Positions 55,051 to 63,350 of a stretch of 64,000 nucleotides of DNA are shown here, piece after piece. Under the pieces are notes generated by a model, which was not told the origin of the DNA, did no database searches, and saw only the letters and a list, made by a program, of their open reading frames with translations. Each line of letters opens with the position of its first letter. Position 1 is the first letter of the stretch. Source of the DNA: Nitrosovibrio sp. Nv17 (GTDB lineage Bacteria > Pseudomonadota > Gammaproteobacteria > Burkholderiales > Nitrosomonadaceae); assembly GCF_900119085.1 (NCBI RefSeq), contig NZ_FPIQ01000016.1:1-64000 (forward strand), given 5' to 3'. A program made the position numbers and the translations under genes.

Positions 55051-55069
55051 ATTTACGTCAACCGTAAAT
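55051..55069. promoter_or_regulatory. Palindromic operator of higBA
   Basis: ATTTACG (55051-55057), TCAAC, CGTAAAT (55063-55069) form a perfect palindrome with a five-base centre, 26 bp upstream of the toxin start. HigA-type antitoxins bind such sites to repress the operon. Confidence 0.6.
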
Positions 55070-55095
55070 ATCGATAACGAAAGTATGCAATCCGC

Positions 55096-55302
55096 AACTT
55101 ATCTCCCGTCATCGTACTGGGCGACATCAACGACGGGCAGCAGAGCAATACCGCAAACGTGCTGACGGAGCAGCCCCGCTATCTCGTAGGCGATTCGGTG
55201 GGAGGCGGAGACACCGCGCTCTACACGGCGCAGATCCTGCAGGAATACCGCGACACTCGCGATGTCTACTACACCCACGTCCACCAGGACATGCGGGAAT
55301 CG
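55096..55302 (+). pseudogene. Fragment of an endonuclease/exonuclease/phosphatase-family gene
   Basis: The plus-strand frame reads PVIVLGDINDGQQSNTANVL, EQPRYLVGDSVGGGDTALYT and EYRDTRDVYYTHVHQDMRES. GDxND is the metal-binding motif of the family. Both ends of the gene are missing: the frame enters from non-coding DNA near 55096 and loses similarity near 55302, before the expected LDHI motif. It is a relic between higBA and flhD. The stretch 55303-55450 holds the flhDC promoter region, with no element I could pin down. Confidence 0.6.
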
Positions 55303-55450
55303 CCGGAGAAATCGCAACGGTACTCCTGTAGGAAGTTTTCCTACACGGAAACCCCTGCTATTTCTACGCGCGAATCCGACAGATTCCGATTTCGCGATCT
55401 CGTGCGGCGCGGCAGAATGAGCCCCATTGTCACAACCACGAGGGAGAAAG

Positions 55451-55768
55451 ATGAAAGCCACCGAACTGACCACCGAGATCAAAGATCTCAACCTGACGTA
55501 CCTGATGCTGGCCCAGCAGATGGTCCTGGCCGACAAGGATATGGCCATCTTCCGCCTGGGCGTGAGCAAGGATATCGCGGACGTGCTTGAAGTCCTGTCG
55601 CTGAGCCAGATCCTCAAGCTCGCCAATTCCAACATGATGCTGTGCCGGATACGCTTCGACGACAGCCTGGTATTCGGCATGCTCACGGACTACAGCAAGG
55701 AAAAACTGATGTCCCAGTCCCACGCGGCCATCCTGCTCGCCGGCCAGCCGGCCGAGGAGATCGCCTGA
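55451..55768 (+). CDS. flhD: Flagellar master regulator subunit FlhD
   Basis: The 105-residue protein matches FlhD: EIKDLNLTYLMLAQQMVLAD, AIFRLGVSKDIADVLEVLS, QILKLANSNMMLCRIRFDD. With FlhC it forms the FlhD4C2 complex that activates class II flagellar promoters. The ATG has GAGGGAGAAAG directly upstream. flhC follows after 132 bp. The DNA upstream has been rearranged by mobile elements. Confidence 0.95.
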   Translation: MKATELTTEIKDLNLTYLMLAQQMVLADKDMAIFRLGVSKDIADVLEVLSLSQILKLANSNMMLCRIRFDDSLVFGMLTDYSKEKLMSQSHAAILLAGQPAEEIA

Positions 55769-55900
55769 CGCCGGGAATGCCTTCCAGGCTGAAAAGTTTC
55801 CTGGATAGCAGTCAGCCCTGATTTTCCATCATGGATTCTGAATCGCCGGCTCGACCGGGCATTTGCCGAACTGCCACGGAGAGGGCTTAGAGGAGTGCGC

Positions 55901-56458
55901 ATGCGCAAGAAGAGTGTGGTGTCGGAGGCCAACGAGATACGGGCCGCGATCGAGATGATCCAGCTGGGCGCACGCCTGCAGCTGCTGGAGAATGAAACCA
56001 GCCTGAGCCGGGAGCGCCTGATCAGGCTCTACAAGGAATTGAAAGGAGTTTCGCCTCCCAAGGGAATGCTGCCGTTTTCCGCGGACTGGTTCCTGACCTG
56101 GCAGCCCAACGTTCATTCCTCGGTCTTCGCGGATATCCATCGCTACCTGACCAGCCATGCCGAGTGCCGGGGCATCACGGCCATCGTCAAGAGCTACAAG
56201 CTCTATCTGGAGCATTGCCGGATGAGCGAGATGGAGCCGGTGCTGAGCCTGACGCGCGCCTGGACCATGGTGCGATTCTTCGATAGCGGCATCCTGCAGA
56301 CCACGGCGTGCACGCAATGCCACGGGCATTTCGTGGTACACGTCCATGACCTTCACCACCGCTACGTCTGCGGGTTGTGCAATACACCCTCGCGAGCCGG
56401 GAAAACCAGCAAGTCCCGCGTCCCTTCTGCCGCCGCGGCCGCGGCCCTGGCGGCCTGA
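55901..56458 (+). CDS. flhC: Flagellar master regulator subunit FlhC
   Basis: The 185-residue protein has the FlhC zinc site: Cys137, Cys140, Cys157 and Cys160 (TTACTQCHGHF and RYVCGLCN), at the same positions as in E. coli. FlhC provides much of the DNA contact in FlhD4C2. The start is ATG 55901 with AGGAG six bases upstream; GTG 55895 is in frame. The tail is an Ala-rich run. Confidence 0.95.
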   Translation: MRKKSVVSEANEIRAAIEMIQLGARLQLLENETSLSRERLIRLYKELKGVSPPKGMLPFSADWFLTWQPNVHSSVFADIHRYLTSHAECRGITAIVKSYKLYLEHCRMSEMEPVLSLTRAWTMVRFFDSGILQTTACTQCHGHFVVHVHDLHHRYVCGLCNTPSRAGKTSKSRVPSAAAAAALAA

Positions 56459-56796
56459 CGCCCGGTCCCCGGAACCTGCGAGGAACCTCTCCGCATCGGC
56501 GCCGGACATCGCCGCGCGGATCCTGACGATTCCCGCTGCGGCCGCGCCGGCGGCTGCGGATGCGGCCACACCATGCTTCTGCCACGGGCCGCAACATCCT
56601 GCCGGGCAGGGCCTCATTTCCCCAGCACCTTCGTTTCCCCGTATTCGCCGTATTCGCCGGTCGTGCACCGGTTTTCCCATTAAAGATTTTCCGGATCCGG
56701 CCGTTACCGGGATTGCATGGTTCGCAATCATGCAGGCATCGCACGCCGGGAGAGACATCTCGAACCGGATGCGAATCTCGACTGGGAAATCTGAAA
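56459..56796 (+). other. Intergenic region between flhC and motA
   Basis: About 340 bp without a supported gene. CGTATTCGC is repeated nearby in tandem (about 56640-56660). A flagellar promoter for motAB is expected, but no clear sigma-28 match (TAAA-N15-GCCGATAA) was found. Confidence 0.4.
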
Positions 56797-57657
56797 ATGC
56801 TGGTCATCGTCGGTTCTCTTGTTGTGTTCATGTCAGTCTTCGGGGGGTTTGCGCTTTCCGGAGGACACCTGGGCGCGCTGCTTCAGCCGCTGGAGCTGCT
56901 GATGATCGGCGGCGCGGCAGTGGGCGCCTTCGTGCTGGGCAACACCGGCAAGGCGCAGCGGGCCACCCTCAAGGCGCTGCCCCGGGTGCTGGAGCGCCCG
57001 CGCTACACCAAGACCCTGTATCTCGATCTCATGGCCCTGCTCTACGACATCCTTGCAAAGATCCGCAAGGAGGGGCTGATGTCGATCGAGCAGGATGTGG
57101 ATCACCCCCATGAAAGCCCGATCTTCGCAAACTATCCCAGCATCATGGCGGATCGCCATGTGGTGGAGTTCATGACCGACTATCTGCGCCTCATGGTGGG
57201 AGGCAATCTCAATGCATTCGAAATCGAGAACCTGATGGACAACGAGATAGAGACCCATCACCAGGAGGGTGAGATACCGGTGCATTGCATCAGCAAGGTG
57301 GCCGACAGCATGCCGGCCTTCGGCATCGTCGCAGCCGTCATGGGAGTGGTGCATACCATGGCCTCCGTGGGGCTGCCCCCTTCCGAGCTGGGAGGGCTGA
57401 TCGCCCAGGCCCTGGTCGGCACCTTCCTCGGCATCCTGCTCGGCTACGGGCTGGTCGGGCCGCTGGCTGCCGTGCTGGAGCAGAAGCTGGGCGAGTCGAC
57501 CAAGATGCTGCAGTGCATCCGGGTCACGCTGCTCTCGAGCATCAACGGCTACGCCCCCGCGCTGGCGGTCGAGTTCGGGCGCAAGGTGCTGTATTCGACC
57601 GAACGGCCGAGTTTCAGCGAACTGGAAGACTGCGTCAGGCAGACAAGAAGCCGGTAA
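56797..57657 (+). CDS. motA: Flagellar motor stator protein MotA
   Basis: The 286-residue protein has the MotA layout: two N-terminal membrane helices (about 1-50), a cytoplasmic loop with the charged stretch LAKIRKEGLMSIEQDVDHP that contacts FliG, and two helices near 170-230 with the conserved Pro in ADSMPAFGIVAAVMG. It forms the proton channel with MotB. The ATG 56797 fits the family start (MLVIVGSLVVF). motB follows after 18 bp. Confidence 0.95.
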   Translation: MLVIVGSLVVFMSVFGGFALSGGHLGALLQPLELLMIGGAAVGAFVLGNTGKAQRATLKALPRVLERPRYTKTLYLDLMALLYDILAKIRKEGLMSIEQDVDHPHESPIFANYPSIMADRHVVEFMTDYLRLMVGGNLNAFEIENLMDNEIETHHQEGEIPVHCISKVADSMPAFGIVAAVMGVVHTMASVGLPPSELGGLIAQALVGTFLGILLGYGLVGPLAAVLEQKLGESTKMLQCIRVTLLSSINGYAPALAVEFGRKVLYSTERPSFSELEDCVRQTRSR

Positions 57658-57675
57658 GAAGGCCGGACACAACTC

Positions 57676-58611
57676 ATGGCGAAGCCACCCCGCCCCATCG
57701 TCGTCAGGAAGATCCAGAGGCGCCGCAGCCACCACGGAGGCCAGTGGAAGATTGCCTATGCCGATTTCATCACGGCGATGATGGCGTTCTTCCTGCTCCT
57801 GTGGCTGCTCAGCACCTCGTCCAAGGCCGAGTTGCAGGGAATCTCCGAGTACTTCCAGACGCCGCTGGTCATGGCGGCCCGCGGCTCGGGCGGCGACCGG
57901 AGCATCCTGGAAGGCGGGGGCGGGGATCCGACGCGGCGTGAGAGGCGCGTGCAGCGCAACGACAGCGAGACGCCCGAGCGGCCGGCCAGCCTCAGGCGGG
58001 CGCAGGCGGAGCTCGAACGCCTCGACAGGATCCGGCTCGAAGACCTGAAGCGGCGGCTGGAGCGCCTGATCGAATCCAATCTCACCATGCGGCAATTCAG
58101 GAAGCAGTTGCTGCTGGACATCACCACCGAGGGCCTGCGCATCCAGATCGTGGATGACCGGAACCGGCCGATGTTCGCGCGCGCCAGCGCCGAGCTGGAG
58201 CCGCACACCCGCGAGATTCTGCGGGAACTGGGAGGCGTGCTGAACGAAATACCCAATCGGGTGAGCCTCTCGGGCCATACCGACGCCACGCCGTACGCCA
58301 GTGGCGAAAAATACTACAGCAACTGGGAGCTGTCGGCGGATCGCGCCAATGCCTCGCGGCGCCAGCTGATACTGGGCGGCATGAGCGAGCAGAAGCTCAT
58401 GCGGGTGGTGGGGTTGGGAGCCGCGGTACCGTTCGACCGGGAAGATCCTTTCCATGCTGTCAACCGGCGCATCAGCGTCATCGTGATGAACGGCAGGGCT
58501 GCAGAGGCGCTGATCCGGGAGGGAGGCGCAGTGCAGGACATCAAGGATCACATCCTGGCCGACTCGCGATCTTCGCAGGCGGCACGCCGCCGTTCCCTGG
58601 AACGCGCCTGA
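57676..58611 (+). CDS. motB: Flagellar motor stator protein MotB
   Basis: The 311-residue protein has one membrane helix at about 33-49 with the proton-binding Asp30 at its start (AYADFITAMMAFFLLLWLLS), a linker, and an OmpA-type peptidoglycan-binding domain (LSGHTDATPYASGEKYYSNW, LSADRANASRR, NRRISVIVM). It anchors the stator to the cell wall. Confidence 0.95.
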   Translation: MAKPPRPIVVRKIQRRRSHHGGQWKIAYADFITAMMAFFLLLWLLSTSSKAELQGISEYFQTPLVMAARGSGGDRSILEGGGGDPTRRERRVQRNDSETPERPASLRRAQAELERLDRIRLEDLKRRLERLIESNLTMRQFRKQLLLDITTEGLRIQIVDDRNRPMFARASAELEPHTREILRELGGVLNEIPNRVSLSGHTDATPYASGEKYYSNWELSADRANASRRQLILGGMSEQKLMRVVGLGAAVPFDREDPFHAVNRRISVIVMNGRAAEALIREGGAVQDIKDHILADSRSSQAARRRSLERA

Positions 58612-58725
58612 CGCACCGCGCCGTCCCGAGGGCGGCAATGGCGGTGCCGGCGAATGACGCCATGCCCCGGCGGAATTGAAGGAGGAATGCCGTTCTTTTC
58701 CCCGGATGACCCATCCCCGCATCGT

Positions 58726-58754
58726 CCGATAATCGCCACGTGTCCGGTTATCGG
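58726..58754. repeat. Inverted repeat upstream of flhB
   Basis: CCGATAA (58726-58732) and TTATCGG (58748-58754) are separated by 15 bases, about 20 bp before the flhB start. The arms resemble the -10 of sigma-28 promoters, but no TAAA -35 lies at the right distance on either strand. An operator, possibly for FlhDC, is one reading. Confidence 0.35.
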
Positions 58755-58774
58755 CGCGTTGTCGGGAGTGGGCG

Positions 58775-59947
58775 GTGAGCGAAGAAAGCGATCTGGAACG
58801 AACGGAACCTGCGTCGCAGAGGCGGCTGGAGAAGTCGCGCGACGAGGGGCAGGTGCCGCGCTCGCAGGAACTCTCCACGTTCGTCGTCCTGATCACGGCG
58901 GGTGCCGGCCTGTGGCTGATGGGCGGCCCGCTTGCGCGCCAGCTTGCGAACCTGATGCGCGACGGGATGAAGATTCCCCGCAGTTTCGGCTTCGATCCGG
59001 CACTGCTGCTCGAGCGCCTGCTGGAGCAATCCCTGCACGCCCTGCTTGCGCTGTCCCCCTTTTTTCTCCTGATGATGATCGCGGCCCTGGTGGCGCCCCT
59101 GCTGCTCTCGGGATGGCTCTTCACGTGGAAGTCGCTCGCGCCGGACTTCAAGCGGATCAATCCGTTGAAAGGCGTGGGGCGCATGTTTTCGACGAACAGC
59201 ATGATCGAGCTGGCCAAGGCGCTGCTCAAGGCGGCGCTGATCGGCGCCATGGCGGTCTGGACCATCTGGCACGACAAGGACGCGGTCCTGTCGCTGGTTG
59301 CGGCGCCGCTCGGGGCAAGCATCGGCCATCTCGGCGAATTGGCCGTCATGAGCTTCCTCGCCATCGCAGGCATGATGGCGCTGGTCGCCGCGGTGGACGT
59401 GCCGTTCAAGCTCTGGGACCACGCCCGCAGGCTCAGGATGACGAAGGAGGAAGTGCGCCAGGAAAACAAGGAAACCGAGGGCGACCCGCACGTCAAGTCC
59501 CGCATCCGCGCCCAGCAGCACGCCATGGCAAGGAAGCGCATGATGGCCGAGATTCCCGCGGCCGACGTGATCGTCACCAATCCCACCCATTTTGCGGTCG
59601 CGCTGAAGTATGAGGAAGGAAAAATGCACGCGCCCCGGGTGGTCGCGAAAGGCAGGCATCTGCTGGCCCTGCGAATCCGCGAGATCGGCGAGCAGCATCG
59701 CGTGCCGCTGCTGGAGGCGCCGCCGCTCGCGCGTGCGCTCTACCACCATGCCGAGCTGGGGGATGAGATTCCCCAGGCGCTCTACAACGCCGTGGCGGAA
59801 GTGCTGGCCTATGTGTACCAGTTGCGCCGCTACCATGAACAGGGCGGCGGAGCCCCGCGCAAACCCGAAACCCTGCCGGTGCCCGCCGCTCTGGACCCGG
59901 AAAGCGCGGGGGCGGGCGGAGACGGCCCGAGGCCGGATCGCCCATGA
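58775..59947 (+). CDS. flhB: Flagellar export apparatus protein FlhB
   Basis: The 390-residue membrane protein switches the flagellar type III export gate from rod-hook to filament substrates. It starts SEESDLERTEPASQRRLEKS, has four membrane helices (about 35-210) and a cytoplasmic domain with the self-cleavage site NPTH at residues 269-272 (VIVTNPTHFAVAL). The end is a Pro- and Gly-rich tail. The GTG start is 163 bp after motB, and it overlaps flhA by four bases (ATGA). Confidence 0.96.
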   Translation: MSEESDLERTEPASQRRLEKSRDEGQVPRSQELSTFVVLITAGAGLWLMGGPLARQLANLMRDGMKIPRSFGFDPALLLERLLEQSLHALLALSPFFLLMMIAALVAPLLLSGWLFTWKSLAPDFKRINPLKGVGRMFSTNSMIELAKALLKAALIGAMAVWTIWHDKDAVLSLVAAPLGASIGHLGELAVMSFLAIAGMMALVAAVDVPFKLWDHARRLRMTKEEVRQENKETEGDPHVKSRIRAQQHAMARKRMMAEIPAADVIVTNPTHFAVALKYEEGKMHAPRVVAKGRHLLALRIREIGEQHRVPLLEAPPLARALYHHAELGDEIPQALYNAVAEVLAYVYQLRRYHEQGGGAPRKPETLPVPAALDPESAGAGGDGPRPDRP

Positions 59948-62022
59948 GCGCAATCTTCAGGAAGGGTGCCGCATTCGGCAGCATGAAGATCCATACCCTC
60001 GCCAGCCCGCTGCTGATATTCATGATCCTGGGCATGATGGTGCTGCCGCTGCCCGCATTCCTGCTCGACATGATGTTCACCTTCAACATCGCCCTGTCCA
60101 TCATGGTGTTGCTGGTCGGCATCCACACCAACAAGCCGCTGGATTTCGCCGTGTTTCCCACCGTGCTCCTGCTCACCACGCTGCTGCGGCTGTCGCTCAA
60201 CGTGGCCTCCACCCGCATCGTGCTGATGGAAGGCCACAACGGGCCCGACGCGGCCGGCAAGGTGATCGAGGCGTTCGGCCACTACCTGGTCGGCGGCAAT
60301 TACACGGTCGGCATCGTCGTCTTCATCATTCTCGTGGTGATCAACTTCATCGTCATCACCAAGGGCGCTGGCCGCATCGCGGAGGTTTCGGCGCGCTTCA
60401 CCCTGGACGCCATGCCCGGCAAGCAGATGGCGATCGACGCGGATCTGAACGCGGGCCTCATCGGCGAGGAGGAGGCCGGCAGGCGTCGTGCCAGCATCGC
60501 CCAGGAAGCGGAGTTCTACGGCTCCATGGACGGCGCCAGCAAGTTCGTCCGGGGGGACGCGATCGCGGGCATCCTCATCCTGTTCGTCAACGTGATCGGC
60601 GGGCTGGTCATCGGCGTGCTGCAGCATGACCTGGACCTCGCCACCGCCGCGCGCAACTACACGCTGCTCGCCATCGGCGACGGACTCGTCGCGCAGATTC
60701 CGGCGCTGATCATTTCCACCGCCGCGGGCCTGGTGGTCAGCCGCGTCGGCACGGACGAGGACACCGGCACCCAGCTGGCGAGCCAGCTGTTTTCCAAGCC
60801 CCAGGTATTGATCCTCACCGCAGCCATCATCGGCCTCATGGGCCTGATACCCGGGATGCCGCACCTGGCCTTCCTGCTGCTGGCGGCATTGCTGGGCGGC
60901 GGCGCCCACGTGCTGCGGCGGCGCGCCGGGCTGGCCCGGGCACAGGCTTCTCCGGCGCCCGCGGTGCAGGCGGACGTGCAGGATGCCAGCTGGGACGACG
61001 TGGCGCCGGTCGATGTCCTCGGCCTCGAGGTGGGATACCGCCTGGTGCCGCTGGTGGACAAGGGGCAGGATGGCGAGCTGCTGCGGCGGATCAAGGGTGT
61101 GCGCAAGAAATTCGCCCAGGAGATCGGCTACCTGCCGCCCTCGATCCATGTCCGCGACAACCTGGATCTGCGTCCCAACGGATATCGCATCACGTTGAAG
61201 GGCGCCGTGATCGGCAGCGGCGAAGCCCATCCCGGCCAGTACCTGGCGATCGACCCGGGTACGGTCCAGGGCACCTTGCCGGGCCTCGCCACCAGCGATC
61301 CGGCATTCGGCCTGCCCGCCCTGTGGATCGAGGCGGAACGGCGGGAGATGGCCCAGGCACTGGGCTACACCGTGGTGGATGCCGGCACGGTGGTGGCGAC
61401 GCATCTGAATCACCTGGTGCGGGGCCACTCGGCCGAACTGCTCGGGCGCATGGAGGTGCAGCAGCTGCTCGACCGCGTGGCCAAGGATTCCCCCAAGCTG
61501 GTGGAGGATCTCGTTCCCAAGCAGCTGCCCCTCACGACCGTCCAGAAGGTATTGCAGGGCCTGCTGGAGGAAAACGTCCACATCCGCGACCTGCGCACCA
61601 TCGTCGACGCGCTGGCCGAACACGCGCCGCGAATCCAGGATCCCCACGAACTGATCGCCCTGGTGCGCGTCGCGCTGGGACGGGCAATCGTTCAGCAGAT
61701 CTGGCCGCAGGCGGGTGAGTTGCAGGTCATGGCGCTCGATTCGGGGCTGGAGAGACTACTGACGCAGGCGCTGCAGGCCAGCCCGGACGGAGGCGGCATC
61801 GAGCCGGGCCTCGCCGACACGCTGCTGCGCGAAGCCTTCGGCGCGAGCCAGCGCCAGGAGCAGATCGGCCTGGTGCCGGTGCTGCTGGTGCCGGCCTCAT
61901 TGCGTACGTTGCTGGCGCGCTTCCTGCGCCGCACCGTGCCGCAGCTGAAGATCCTGTCGCACGCCGAAGTACCCGATTCCAGCAACATCAAAGTCACCTC
62001 GATCCTGGGAGCCAGAGCATGA
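59944..62022 (+). CDS. flhA: Flagellar export apparatus protein FlhA
   Basis: The 692-residue protein has the N-terminal membrane half with eight helices (about 20-320), the FHIPEP-type signature region (TTLLRLSLNVASTRIVLMEG), and the cytoplasmic half from about 340 that docks export substrates and chaperones. Its length is standard. It overlaps flhB and flhF by four bases each, so the three are translated as one unit. Confidence 0.97.
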   Translation: MSAIFRKGAAFGSMKIHTLASPLLIFMILGMMVLPLPAFLLDMMFTFNIALSIMVLLVGIHTNKPLDFAVFPTVLLLTTLLRLSLNVASTRIVLMEGHNGPDAAGKVIEAFGHYLVGGNYTVGIVVFIILVVINFIVITKGAGRIAEVSARFTLDAMPGKQMAIDADLNAGLIGEEEAGRRRASIAQEAEFYGSMDGASKFVRGDAIAGILILFVNVIGGLVIGVLQHDLDLATAARNYTLLAIGDGLVAQIPALIISTAAGLVVSRVGTDEDTGTQLASQLFSKPQVLILTAAIIGLMGLIPGMPHLAFLLLAALLGGGAHVLRRRAGLARAQASPAPAVQADVQDASWDDVAPVDVLGLEVGYRLVPLVDKGQDGELLRRIKGVRKKFAQEIGYLPPSIHVRDNLDLRPNGYRITLKGAVIGSGEAHPGQYLAIDPGTVQGTLPGLATSDPAFGLPALWIEAERREMAQALGYTVVDAGTVVATHLNHLVRGHSAELLGRMEVQQLLDRVAKDSPKLVEDLVPKQLPLTTVQKVLQGLLEENVHIRDLRTIVDALAEHAPRIQDPHELIALVRVALGRAIVQQIWPQAGELQVMALDSGLERLLTQALQASPDGGGIEPGLADTLLREAFGASQRQEQIGLVPVLLVPASLRTLLARFLRRTVPQLKILSHAEVPDSSNIKVTSILGARA

Positions 62023-63350
62023 GCATTCAACGTTTCGTCGCTGCAACGTCCAGCGAGGCGCTGCGCCAGGTGCGCGACGCGCTTGGACCTGAGAGCGTCA
62101 TTCTTTCCAACCGCACGATGGAGGAGGGCGTCGAACTCCTGGCATTGGCCCGGGCGGATGTGGCGGCACTCCTGCCCTCTGCCGGGGAGCAGACATCCGC
62201 GCCCGCCGGCGCACCCCTCGCCATACCCGGCCCGGAGCCCGAACCGGTGGCACCGCAGGCCGCGGCATCCGCCGCACCGCGTTCCGCCCGCCGTCTGTTC
62301 TCCAGATGGGCATCCGAATCTCCCGCAGGCGAGGCCGTGCGGTCAACCTCGGCGGATGACCTGCGCCTGGTGGCCGACGAGATGACGGCCAGCGTGCTCC
62401 AGGAGATCAAGTCCATGCGGGGCACGCTGGAACAGCAGCTGGCCGGGCTGAGATGGAACATGCAGGAACCGGGCGATCCCGTGCGCGAGTACCTGCTGCA
62501 GCGCCTGCTCGCGGCCGGCTTTAGCGGGCCGCTCGGGCGCGATCTCGTGGAAGGTCTCCCGGCCGGCATGGGCCAGGAGGGTGCGACCGAATGGGCCAAG
62601 GCTGCCCTGACGCACAATCTGCACGCGATCGGCGACGAGAACGAGATCCTGGAAAAAGGCGGCGTCTATGCGCTGGTGGGGCCGACCGGCGTGGGCAAGA
62701 CCACCACCACCGCGAAGCTCGCGGCGCGCTGCGTCGTCCGCCATGGCGCAAGCAGGCTGGCCTTACTGACCACCGACGGCTACCGCATCGGCGGACACGA
62801 GCAGCTGCGCATCTACGGCAAGATTCTCGGCGTGACGGTACACGCCGTCAAGGACACGCAGGACCTGGCGCTCGCGCTGGCCGAGCTGCGAGGCAAGCAC
62901 ATCGTGCTGATCGACACGATCGGCATGGGCCAGCGCGACCGGATGGTGGCGGAGCAATCCGCCATGCTGGCCGATTGCGGCACCGAGATCAAGCGCCTGG
63001 TACTGCTCAACGCGGCATCCAACTGGCATACGCTGGAGCAGGTGGCGCACGCCTATCGCGGCAACGGGCTGGCGGGCGCCATCATCACCAAGCTGGACGA
63101 GGCGGTCGTCACCGGCGGCGCGCTGGATGTCGCCATGCGCCATTGCCTGCCGCTCTATTATGTCGCGTGTGGCCAGCGCGTACCCGAGGATCTCGAGCTG
63201 GCAAACCCCTCGGCGCTGGTGGAGCAGTCATTGGATGGCTTCCCCGAAGCTGCTCCTGTCGCGGCTTCCGCTGAGGAATCCGCGTGGCCCATGGCCGCCT
63301 GCGGCGATGTCCATGCCGATTGCGGCCTGAACGAGCGGGGTGCGCCTTGA
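62019..63350 (+). CDS. flhF: Flagellar SRP-like GTPase FlhF
   Basis: The 443-residue GTPase has an N-terminal B domain (QRFVAATSSEALRQVRDALG), a Pro/Ala-rich linker at about 55-100, the N domain, and the SRP-type G domain with Walker A VGPTGVGKTTTTAKLA near 222-237, LLTTDGYRIGGHEQLR, VLIDTIGMGQRD and ITKLDEAV. FlhF sets the place of the flagellum, usually a cell pole, together with FleN. It overlaps flhA by four bases and the fleN stop-start by one. Confidence 0.95.
   Translation: MSIQRFVAATSSEALRQVRDALGPESVILSNRTMEEGVELLALARADVAALLPSAGEQTSAPAGAPLAIPGPEPEPVAPQAAASAAPRSARRLFSRWASESPAGEAVRSTSADDLRLVADEMTASVLQEIKSMRGTLEQQLAGLRWNMQEPGDPVREYLLQRLLAAGFSGPLGRDLVEGLPAGMGQEGATEWAKAALTHNLHAIGDENEILEKGGVYALVGPTGVGKTTTTAKLAARCVVRHGASRLALLTTDGYRIGGHEQLRIYGKILGVTVHAVKDTQDLALALAELRGKHIVLIDTIGMGQRDRMVAEQSAMLADCGTEIKRLVLLNAASNWHTLEQVAHAYRGNGLAGAIITKLDEAVVTGGALDVAMRHCLPLYYVACGQRVPEDLELANPSALVEQSLDGFPEAAPVAASAEESAWPMAACGDVHADCGLNERGAP

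Noticed and set aside
58726..58754. Sigma-28 promoter for flhB
   Set aside because: A GCCGATAA-like -10 is present on the minus strand, but no TAAA -35 lies about 15 bases upstream and the direction is wrong for flhB.
56833..61647. Long minus-strand frames (56833-59586 and 59830-61647)
   Set aside because: They are antisense to motA, motB, flhB and flhA and are composition artefacts of high-GC DNA.
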